A program made the position numbers and the translations under genes. A DNA stretch of 64,000 bases, from assembly GCF_003073045.1 (NCBI RefSeq), contig NC_037592.1, forward strand, positions 3,011,371 to 3,075,370. The letters run 5' to 3'. Below are positions 35,501 to 45,300 of the stretch, piece after piece. The notes below the pieces were generated by a model. It worked only from the letters and a program-made list of their open reading frames with translations, had not been told where the DNA came from and did no database searches. How positions within the stretch are numbered: position 1 is the stretch's first letter; every line of letters begins with the position of its first letter. This stretch comes from Pomacea canaliculata. Its lineage: Eukaryota; Mollusca; Gastropoda; Architaenioglossa; Ampullariidae.

Positions 35501-38500
35501 TCTGTCAACTCAAAGTTTATGAATTGAGAGATTTCATTCAATGTTTGCTTTTGATATAAAACATCAATGTGATAGGTGTTATGTGATCAATATTTTGACG
35601 ACCTACTCACAAAGGTGTGAGTTTGTACATCTTTGATTGTGAAGCACAGTGTGTGCAGGATGTGGCTTGCTTCTGGAAATAACAAGACAGCCGTCACCTC
35701 TGATGTGGCTAAAGCAAGGAAAGTTCAGATGAGAGGAAACAAATGTTGATGAGAAGGACAGGTGTGTGGTCAGACCTGCACGCCTTGAAGATGTTTGTGA
35801 TGTTGACGGGGTCGCTGTTTATGACATTTCTGACCTCGTCGCCATGGTTCTTCACATCTGTCCTGCACGTAGACTGGCGAATCTCACACAGGTCATCTGT
35901 ACATCACAAAGGTCAAAGATAAGAACAGTTTGAACAGCATTGCCAATCTATGTTCTAAGGTAAGTGGTTTCAGGCAGAGGGATGTAGCTTCCCTCAATCA
36001 GGATGAGAAAATTGTTTTAATGAGTTCAGGTATACGGTACGCCATGACTGTATACACAAGTAACAGGCATTTGAAATCACTTGTTGCCTTTAGCAGTCCA
36101 GCTGCTAAACTAGAAATGGATTGTGGTGTGTGTGAGTATGTAGGTGTGCCTTCAGAATAGTCTAGATGTAAGATTGCTTTTTATTTTAAGTTTTCTACGA
36201 TGCACATCCTTATCCTTTATCTTGTCATCGTCGTTGTCTTGTAACTAGAACTCGCTTTGTTTATTTTTGTATCTGAGAACACTTCCCGAGTATTATTGTC
36301 TACTGGGATTAATAAAGTTGGTTCTTGTGTCACTGTCATGGTCATGATCACTGTCACTGTCATTGTTACTCTCAAAATCAACCCGCACTCTCGTGAAAAG
36401 GTCACAAAGCTACACGCATGCGCGTGACGTCACCAGGGAATTTGACTCACATCCGTTTCGCACGAGAACAACGCGCAAGGGTGTGCCCATGGCAACGACA
36501 GTGTGATGCTGGAGCTTCAAGTCCTCCAATGCTTTGTTACTTACAGTCAGACACATAGTCCTTATGTGTTACAGTCACTCATAGTCCTTCAGTGTTACTT
36601 ACTGTCACTCATAGTCCTAGCGTGTTACACTGTCATTCATGTTCATTACATGTTACTTGTGTGTGAGGAATCATTGCTATACTTAGTTCCAAAGTCACGC
36701 CTTCTTTCAATACAATGATATTTTGTTACTATCGAGGATTGTGGCACGCAGGCGACATATTTCTGTGCTCACTGCCCATCCCGCATCCTCAGGATACAAT
36801 GAGAAAACCAATCGCCACTTACAGGGCAAGTAACACTAAACAACATTTTGAAACTCATTAGCAGTAAAGCTGGCATCACACTCTTCTGTTAATTCAACTG
36901 TAATCGACTTGCCGAGCTATATTAGTTTATGGTAGTTCAGGTAGCGAGGTTGGGACCCACCAAGGTGGTGACTGCAACATGAAGGAAATCGTCAGGTGGT
37001 CTCTGTAGGAGACTCGGAGGGATCCCTCGAAAGACTTTGTTTCGAACGCCTGTACCCGTCACTCAGCAGGTTGGGGACAACTAGGGACTGACTATCAGTT
37101 CTTCAACCAACAAGCGTGAGGTAGTTTTGGATTATCTTCAACATAACTTTGCTCGGACGATCAGTCTGTTTGTCATTCGATAGTTCTGACGCTGCTTGAG
37201 GTTCCATTTCTTTGAGAGGCGATGACCAGCGATTGATTTCGTCCCCGAGGCCACTGCTTGGTTGTCCAGATTGTCGATAGAGGCTGAAGTGGAGATGAGC
37301 CTGCCTGAGATCATGGAGCAGCGGAAGACCACCCCCACCACCTCTTCACGTACGAGGAATCCCACGCCACCCACCCTTTCACCCCACAGACTCCGGATCC
37401 TCCCATTAAATGTCTTTTTGTGGAGTTCTTGATGAAGCATAAGAGCTCGATACCCAGTGAGGAAATGTTCTTTACAAGTTTATCTGTGAAGTTTTATCTG
37501 CTCCACCCCACTGTGGACGATCTCTCGATGGAAGTAGACACCATCTTCGCTAAAGAAGGTTACATCATGATAATATTCGACTTTTAAAACAGGCTTTAGA
37601 AGTAGAAGAGAGCGGACTACGTACCAGGGCAATGCCCCATCACACACACTTGATGTTCCTGTGTCTCCGTTCTGCCGGAAGTCGTAACTACGTCCGATTC
37701 CGAGTGCTTCCACTGGCGCATGCGCGTGTGAGTTCCGTAGCCGCACGTGACAGAACAACTGGAAAGCGACTCCCAGGGCCCCCACTCGCCTCCACGTGCG
37801 TGGGTAGAGACTGGAGGACAGAAGCAGAACACACATTAAACCGTGAATGAAACACTGACAGGATTATTTTCTTATCTTGGCTTCCTGTACTCAACATGGA
37901 TAGAGAGACATTTATCACGTAGATGCACACATCCTGCAGTAGACACCACCTTAGCTGCTCAGTCAGAAGCACACTCATGCATGAAGTATTAACTAACACA
38001 ATAAAGCCGTTGTAGAAGTATTTAAAGCTCAACGACCGTTACAACCGTTACAAGAGTGAACACTAGATGAGAGATGATGTATTTGCAACCGAAATACCGG
38101 AGCAGGTCAAGGGGTCAAGAGGTCACAGGATAGACAACAAGGTATTCATTAAGTGAAGACAAGCTGCTGCTTAGGTTTCGAACCAATGTCTGGTTGTTTG
38201 AAATATTACTTAAAGTGAATTTGTTATGAATAAAATACATTGTTGTCTCTTCTACTCTGCTACTTGTCGTGTGAAGACAAACTAAACTAGTTTATTTATG
38301 GCGATATAAAATTTAACCCAAACTAAGATAAACAACAAGAGACAGAACTGATCTGTGTGTGGGATTAGCACTGTCACAGGAAGATTTGCAATTCTACACG
38401 AAATAAATAAATAAATAAATAAAATTTTACAATTCTACACAAAGTATTCACAATGCTTTATAAATGATTGTGTCTACAGGTTAGCAATGATGCATAACAA

Positions 38501-38620
38501 CTGTACATAAAATGTTTATAAGTGTTCACATCACAGTGTGAAGTGTTCATGGTGTTCACAATACCCACACATCAGAAGCGCTGCGGTGAAGATGAAGATG
38601 AAGCAGAATGTTGTATCCAT
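29584..38620 (-). CDS. Membrane-anchored protein with TSP1 repeat and tandem Cys modules
   Basis: Ten exons on the minus strand: 38565-38620 (signal-like MDTTFCFIFIFTAALLMCG, tentative), 37625-37810, 35776-35896, 34805-34925, 33955-34072, 32556-32677, 31123-31183, 30870-30982, 30449-30595 and 29584-29852, about 437 residues. The second exon is a thrombospondin type-1 repeat (GEWGPWESLSSCSVTCGYGT, then QVCVMGHCPG). Later exons carry short modules with a C-x(5-7)-C pair and a further Cys near the exon end: LCEIRQSTC, DCEEYFVTHC, HCQRQLWTC, QCLEGLASNC, RCPQLAEC, DCLQKTEYDC, NCTAHRTC, CLTDSTRLC. The last exon ends with a hydrophobic LLLQSIIFLIAASVHLIL and a short polar tail, suggesting a type I membrane protein. 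Exon 34805-34925 changes frame inside (ends match neighbours only with a one-base loss). Exon 1 ends in phase 2 while the TSP1 exon needs phase 1, so an exon may be missing there. I recognise only the TSP1 domain. Confidence 0.65.
31760..32035 (+). repeat. Interspersed repeat family A, copy 2
   Basis: It matches copies at 2488-2960 and 35925-36325, for example through the AAGTAACAGACACTTAAAAT, GTAGTCCAGCTTAA and GGTAACTAGCATT blocks. It lies in an intron of the modular cell-surface gene. The terminal AATAAA block is not clear in this copy. Confidence 0.5.
32358..32421 (+). repeat. CCT then CAT trinucleotide microsatellite
   Basis: About 14 CCT-like units run directly into CGT and then CAT units. 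It is intronic. Confidence 0.85.
33672..33944. repeat. 27-bp minisatellite, 10 copies, open on both strands
   Basis: The unit is roughly ATGGGTATAGACGCTGACAG plus GAGGATC. Its length is a multiple of three, so it encodes MGIDADRRI repeats on the plus strand and DPPVSVYTH repeats on the minus strand. The array begins 11 bases beyond the donor at 33954 of the modular gene (minus strand), inside the intron, and the exon frame stays open through it. Confidence 0.9.
35085..35172. repeat. About 30-bp direct repeat, 3 copies
   Basis: TTTGAACCCTCTATTAG..AGTTATCTCTC-type units occur three times in a row. It is intronic. Confidence 0.7.
35925..36325 (+). repeat. Interspersed repeat family A, copy 3
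   Basis: This is the best match to copy 1, sharing GTTCTAAGGTAA, GTTTTAATGAGTT, AGTAACAGGCATTTGAAATC, GCAGTCCAGCTGC, TCTACGATGCAC and the end GATTAATAAAGTTGGT. It lies in an intron of the modular gene. Confidence 0.6.
36536..36653. repeat. About 33-bp tandem repeat, 3-4 degenerate copies
   Basis: Units of the form GTTAC..AGTCACTCATAGTCCTT..TGT recur with substitutions and small indels. Confidence 0.6.
37130..37440 (-). mobile_element. LINE endonuclease-domain relic
   Basis: The minus strand reads GRIRSLWGERVGGVGFLVRE and then VVGVVFRCSMISGRLIS. This resembles the GVGF...SDRL/SGRLIS region of the APE-type endonuclease in RTE/CR1-like LINEs. The downstream part (LSKKWNLKQRQNYRMTNR) does not follow the canonical domain, so the copy is broken and short. 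It lies in the intron between the TSP1 exon and the first Cys module. Confidence 0.45.
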
Positions 38621-38778
38621 AACAACCACTGGAGAGGCTGCGGCTGCTGTCACCAAGTCTCCATCCTCCAGGCCAGTGTCCCGCGGCTGTCTGTCTGTCT
38701 GTCGGACCGGCCACAGTCCACAGCGCCGCCTACTCACCCGCCACTTCCGCTGCGGCAACGCTGCACACTGAGCTTTGT

Positions 38779-38960
38779 TCATGCTGTGTGTCTGTGGTTG
38801 TGTGTGTGTGAGTGTGAGTGTGTGAGTGTGTGTGAGTGTGGGTGTGTGTGTGAGTGTGGGGGAGACACTGGGGGAGTGTAAGTGTGTATGTACCTACACG
38901 TGCGAGTGTGTGTGAATGTAAGTGTGCAGGCACCTACACGTGCGTGTGTGTGTGTGTCCA
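38779..38960. repeat. TG-rich microsatellite tract
   Basis: Imperfect TGTG and GAGTG repeats. All frames over it are low-complexity. Confidence 0.85.
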
Positions 38961-39211
38961 GGAGCACTCGTGGGCGAGCTTGTTGTGACTGTAGTGTACT
39001 GGCTTTGTACTTGTTTGACATGTAGGTGTGTGCAGCAGTGAAGTGTTGATACACTTGGCCACGTGTGGAAGTGTTTTTCCCATGTTGCTGCCCACACTTA
39101 CACGTGCGTGCCTGATGTATGAACACCCCATACGTCTGTCGGTGTGTTCGCCTGCCTGTATGTGTGTACACCTCGGTCTGACTGGGTATACGAGTACTTT
39201 CTCTCTCTGAC

Positions 39212-39212
39212 A

Positions 39213-39279
<67 letters not shown>
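39212..39279. repeat. (CA)n microsatellite
   Basis: An almost perfect CA array of about 34 units. The frames across it (VCVC on minus, HTHT on plus) are repeat artefacts. Confidence 0.95.
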
Positions 39280-39281
<2 letters not shown>

Positions 39282-39529
39282 ACAAACACACAAATACACA
39301 GAGTACAGTTTGTTTCAATTCCCAGGTATCTCATTTGTCTTAATATCCAGGTGGAGTAATGAATGCTGTATGCTGCTCCTCTACCTCCATCCATCATCTT
39401 TTCATCATTAACAACAGAAGTAACTATTAAATTTCACAATAAGGGTCAACAGGGTTTTAACATCCCGCCCAGGCTTCAAGACGACATTTGCTAACTGACT
39501 TACCACTCCTACAGGGTCAACTGAACATT

Positions 39530-40850
39530 CTAGAACAAGCTTTCTATGCACTCGGAGTCGTGAGTTTCAAAGAAAAATCATGGTTTATCGTAATGGAGGA
39601 CATTTAGCTACAAGTGGCAAAATAAAGACAAAGAAGTATAAATAGTAAAAAGGTACAAATATTTAGGTTTGTGATGACTACAAAATTGTCCTTTGATGGA
39701 CATCTAAAAAGTGTTTGTGGGAAAGCAGGGGCAAGGTGGGGCAAATATGAAAACGACTAGAGTCTACGAAATATGGAATATTCAGTTTTTTAAGTTGTTT
39801 AATTCTTCTTTAAAACCATTATTACTGTATGTCTCTTAAACATGGAGGTTAACACATTATTGTGCTACAGAATTACTTTCTTGTGTGCAAACATTTCTTG
39901 AATGTGAGATGAGACGCCGAGTGCCAGGGCGTATGGAGAACTAGGCAGACAACCTCTGTATATGTACAGAACTATGTACAATACTATGTACAACACTATG
40001 TACAGAACTGTGCACAACACTATGTACAACACTATGTACAGAACTGTGCACAACACTATGTACAACACTAGGTACAGAACTGTGTACAACACTATGTACA
40101 GAACTGTGTACAACACTATGTACAGAACTGTGTACAGCACTATGTACAGAACTGCGTACAACACTATGTACAACAATATGTACAGAACTATGTACAACAC
40201 TATGTACAGAACTGTGTACAACACTATGTACAACACTATGTACAGAACTATGTACAACACTATGTACAGAACTGTGTACAACACTATGTACAGAACTGTG
40301 TACAACACTATGTACAACACTATGTACAGAACTGTGCACAACACTATGTACAACACTATGTACAGAACTGTGTACAACACTATGTACAACACTATGTACA
40401 GAACTGTGTACAATACTATGTACAACACTATGTACAGAACTATGTACAGCACTATGTACAGAACTGTGTACAACACTATGTACAGAACTGTGTACGGTTT
40501 ATAAAGCTAAGGTTGGGTCAAATGTTCTCAATGTAAATCAGTTCTACAGAATACTCTGAATGTTAATAAGTTCTACAGTAATCAAAGGAAGATGTGTCCA
40601 TGTTGTGCAAACATTGAAGACAAGAAACACTTTATGATGGAGAGTTGTAAGTACGATCATCTACAAGACAAGTATCTCAGTAATGTCAAAACTCACAAAA
40701 GTCTCTTGTTTTTTTGTTACAAAATGAAAACGCCCAGATTAGTCATTTTGTGGAAATGTTTATTTACTTTGTATCAGAGGTTAGGGCAGGACACAAATGC
40801 AACCAAAAATATCAACAGTCGACATCGTCACAGTGTTGTTGTTCTTATGA
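39530..40850 (+). mobile_element. Degenerate CR1/L2-like LINE ORF2 fragment split by a minisatellite
   Basis: Before the array, plus-strand pieces resemble the end of a LINE reverse transcriptase and its following domain: IMVYRNGGHLATSGK, then FFKLFNSSLKPLLLYV. After the array comes the zinc-knuckle region: CPCCANIEDKKHFMMESCKY and HLQDKYLSNV. There are many stops and frame changes. The 12-bp minisatellite at 39958-40495 lies where roughly 150-200 codons of the ORF would be expected. Confidence 0.55.
39958..40495. repeat. 12-bp minisatellite, about 45 copies
   Basis: Units are ATGTACAGAACT, ATGTACAACACT and GTGTACAACACT variants arranged in an irregular higher-order pattern of two or three. 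The 12-bp period keeps all frames open, giving MYRT/MYNT on the plus strand and YIVL/YTVL on the minus strand. It is not a gene. Confidence 0.95.
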
Positions 40851-40946
40851 TTCTAATTACAGTGAAAAATAATTATTGATGTGAGTAATGGTTGTACTTG
40901 ACCTCACATCTGGAGGTCCGAGGCCCTCTGTTAATGAAGTTACAGT

Positions 40947-40948
<2 letters not shown>

Positions 40949-40980
<32 letters not shown>

Positions 40981-41032
40981 GCACACACACACACACACGT
41001 GCACACGTACAAAGAGGTGTGTGTGTGTGTGA
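40949..41032. repeat. (CT)n, (CA)n and (GT)n microsatellites
   Basis: A CT array runs into a CA array, followed by a short GT array. The CA and GT parts could pair as an inverted repeat. Confidence 0.85.
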
Positions 41033-41770
41033 GGTAAGCACAGCACTCAGCGGAGGGTGTATGTGCACCAAGAGGCTGTCTGCTAGTTCCGGCAATAAGT
41101 ATGCGGATATATATGTCTACATAGATAACTGTGCGAGCTGCTTGTCACAGTGAGCCACTATACAGTAGACAGGATACAGTGTCTCCTTGTTAGCCCCACA
41201 GAGTAGTCACACTCAAATTATCTTTCTTTGCCAGAGACAAGGGTTATCCCCCTTAGTATGTGTATGTGTAGGTGTTAGTGTGTATGGCATGGTGTGTAAG
41301 CTAACTATACAGCATGTACACATGTGTATGTCAGTGTGTAGAGCGTGGTGTGAAGGGTGTCACCATGTAGACATCACACCCACACAAGCTGTCTGACATG
41401 TCACGGCCTACACAATACCCACAACTTGTCTCAACTAACCTGGTCCCAGCATAAAAATATTGCCGACTAAAAGTCATGCAATGATAATGAAAAGAGAATA
41501 TCAAGAAAACAATATTAAAAATCGCACGAAACGAGGGCAAATAAACCGTGTTGTTCATATCACAAAGTGGAGTTTGCAACACTGTTCACTCAACTGTCCA
41601 GGGCAGCAGTGACTCGAACAAATATAAAATAATAGACTCAATAACAGGATGGAGATAATTTTAATAACATTGAAAGATGATGTCAAAAGCACATCTCCTG
41701 CTTGAGGAGAACTTGCACGGTCCACACACACAGAGGATGGTGAAGTGGGACACTGAGTGGTGGGCTGAAC

Positions 41771-42076
41771 AGACGATGTGTATAGATGATGTGTACAGAC
41801 GATGTGTACAGATGATTGTACAGACGATGTGTACAGATGATTGTACAGACGATGTGTACATACGAGGTGTACAGATGATGTGTATAGATGATGTGTACAG
41901 ACGAGGTGTACAGACTATGTGTATAGATGATGTCTATAGATGATGTCTACAGATGATGTGTACAGATGATGTGTATAGATGATGTGTACATACGATGTGT
42001 ACAGATGATGTGTACAGATGATTGTACAGACGATGTGTACAGACGATGTGTACAGACGATGTGTACAGACGATGTA
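41771..42076. repeat. 13-bp minisatellite, about 23 copies
   Basis: The unit is GATGTGTACAGAC with 12-bp variants (GATTGTACAGAC) and A/C or T/C substitutions. It lies 1.3 kb from the 12-bp array and shares its TGTACA core. Confidence 0.92.
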
Positions 42077-42396
42077 GAAATTTGTAATTGGAATTTAGTC
42101 CACGAAAGACCCAACACTTTGAAAAGCACATGGAAACAGCTGTCAGACTACTTTACAAACACATCCCACAGCGCGCTGTGACTGTTTGCATGCTGCATGT
42201 TGCTGTGTTGGATATATATGTAAATAAATATAATTATAAAGTAATATTTCATGGGTTAACAGAGATTTGTTTTCACGAATGGCGGCGAGAAAATAAGTTT
42301 TGTCCGCTTCTCTGAGGAACATTCAAGTCCTGTGCGAGGTGGACATTGGTTGTGACGAACACAACATTCGTGGACCGCATTCTGGAACTTTGGCTC

Positions 42397-45300
42397 CTAC
42401 AGCAGTTTGATGAAGATGGCCAGGACCTCAGCTTTCTTATAGGCTGGAAGAAACAATGCAGTCGGTATAACAAAACATAACATACTATTATCATTGGTGT
42501 AATGTACTGTAACAGGTTAACTCGAGTCCAATGCACGGTTAAGCTCAAGATTTATGACAAGTTGATTTTAAAAAAGATTTGCCGACCTTTGTTCCTACAA
42601 TTTCTTGCACGAAGTTTCCAAAGGACAATTACAGCCGAAATTATTTGTTAGACAGCTTGTAGTTTCCGTCCTTCGGGATGTCTTTTCCCTCTTTTACTTT
42701 GTTTACTTGTCTTACTTCAGTTTTAATTCATTGAGAATTGGATTTTTTTTAATTCAAAATTTTCGCGTTTCGCCGTAAAGGGTCAAAACCAATATAAGAC
42801 TTTGAGCAATGCTAATGAGCAGTTGCCATAGCAACCAGTCTACTTTTGCAGTGTTGAGGGAAATGAGGTCATGACCTCGTCTCTCGCGAAAGGAATCTAC
42901 AATTGTTTACATTTTGCCGGAAATAGGCTTTGTCCAAGCCATCGTGAACTCTGACACTTGGCTTCTCATGAGGTTCCGAGATACGAGGACGAAACATGTC
43001 TACTGTCACAACTTTCATCCTTGTGCTGCTTATACGCGTCTGATCCTCTGTGAAAGGCGAACCCGAGATAAAATTATGATTATCCTCGAGAACTGCTGAC
43101 AGATGAATGAAGTTCTGTGTTCAGCTCATTACAGAAATAAGTTGTAATGTTTATGTTAATAGTTCTGGAGAAAGGCAGAATGGCGAAGGTATTCCTCCCT
43201 ACGAAGCACACAGGCTCAAAATACATGTTAGTACTTTGCTAGAATCATAATATCTGTCTTGGGTTGTCCTTTAAATTTCTCGTTATAACAATATAATTAT
43301 CATTTGTAATGGTTAATACACACAAAACTAGTGTGACACTCTTGAGAAAATGCAGGTATGACTACACGTATACTTTCTATAACTGACATTAACACCATTA
43401 CTTTAAGTTAAATGACAATGCTGTGGTAAAACTTCCTTTGTTAGTATATGAAACTGTACTGTCTTAATATCCTATCATTAAAATAAAATCAACATTAAAT
43501 AAGCATCTATAATGAATACAGGTAACATCTCGAAGTCAGAAAATGTTGATAATTTTTAACCTATAATTTTCTACATGATGGACAAGGGTCTGTGTTGGCA
43601 GGTCTTCCGGTGCTTATTTGCTGCACTTTGTAACTGATGCACCCAACCATTGCCGTGACTAGAACCTTCTGGGCTCAGGTGAAAGTAAAAAGATCCAGGT
43701 CATAAACCCTTGTCGGAAATAAGCAATTGCAGCGCCACCTTTCGTGGATGACTGCGGCTTGTCGTCGTCGAGCTCTCGGATGTCGTCAGCAGCTGGGTGA
43801 AAAGTCACCGACACTCCAGTGTCTGATCGACCCGCCATTTCCTGACATCGGCAACCCGGTTATTAACCGCCACTGATACAAAAACCTGCCCCACCCCGCT
43901 GCTGTCAAGTCGTGGATAAGTGATCCGAGTTAGTAATGAAAGAACGAACAAAGTTTGAAAAGAAAAATATTTAAAACACTAACACCACCTTTGTATTTAA
44001 AGCACTACCCACCTCTGTATTTAAAGCACTACCCCACTGTATTTAAAGCACTACACTACCTCACCTCGGTATTTAAAGCACTACCCACACTCGGTATTTA
44101 AAGCACTACCCCATACTTTGTTTTCAAAGCTCTACCTTTACTAAAAAAAAGAAAAGCACTGCCAACATTTATTTTCTTTTAAAAAAACACTATCCGTATC
44201 TTTGTCTTTAAAACACTATTTGTAGAGTCCCGGACATCGACCACAGTCCGGCCTCATACACGAGGTTCATGGAGACTCTGTTACAGCTGGACTCGGATCA
44301 TACTCACGTTCCTGGTTGAAGTCGATCTGAGTCTGAGCAGCATACAGAAACTGTGGTGTTTTGTAGAGTGGGTCGTATGCTACAGTCTCCCCAAGCGTCT
44401 CCTGTGAGGCAAACGGACACCAGTTGGAAGCCTTGCTCAGCACCATGAGCCACCCTGGGTAAGAACACGTGTTGGGGCTGAAGGTCCCGATGTCAAAAGT
44501 TGAGAAATTGCTTCTGCAAACACAAGGTCAGAAGATCCACATCAGTTGCTCTGAATAGAAGATGTGATGGTGATGTGAAGTGTGACACTGCCAGTGATGA
44601 TGGAGACGATGGGAGGTAAGGTCAGTCAGGGAAAGGTCAGATAACAAAGGTCGTCCCCTCACTTTCAGGTCATTGGGGAGCTTGGTGTTAGACACCTTAC
44701 TCTTCTCGGGGCCAGGACTGGTGAGAGATCTGCTACTGGAATTGAGTTCTAAATATAGATACAAACTGTCAAATTATAAACAAGTAAACAATCCAAAGAA
44801 AGAGTAGAAACTTTAATTGATAAATTTGATTTGGTAGATGCATGGAAATAACTTACCACTGAGATAAAACCTTATACCCGGAGAAGAACTTTCCACCACA
44901 GCTTTGGAATCATAGCAAGACCATCAAGACCATGAGGCCAAGCACATTGCTGTTGTATTTATTGTTAGTTTTGTGTTGTTCGTCAATACTTAACCCAATC
45001 TAGGGCCGATTAGCGCGGATGGCAAGTGTGGCAATGAAGCAAGACACACGAACTAAACTTGAGACACTAAGCTGCTCTGCTTCCAGTTGTTGTTCTTTCT
45101 TCTGTTGTTTGCTGAACGCCGTGTGATTACACAATCAATAAAAAGCAAGAACAAACACAGTACAAAGCAAACGAAAACCACGAAATATCCGTGTACATGT
45201 ACAAACAATAAAATATAAACCCCAAAACTGACAAAAATAATCGACACACGCCAGGCATCGGGCGATAAAGAAATAAATGTTCCATTAATGGATTCGAGGA

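Noticed and set aside
38779-39397. Frames rich in VCVC or HTHT
   Set aside because: They lie over the CA/TG microsatellites.
39865-40504. Long frames of 132-203 codons on both strands
   Set aside because: They are produced by the 12-bp repeat, whose period keeps all frames open; no conserved protein is present.
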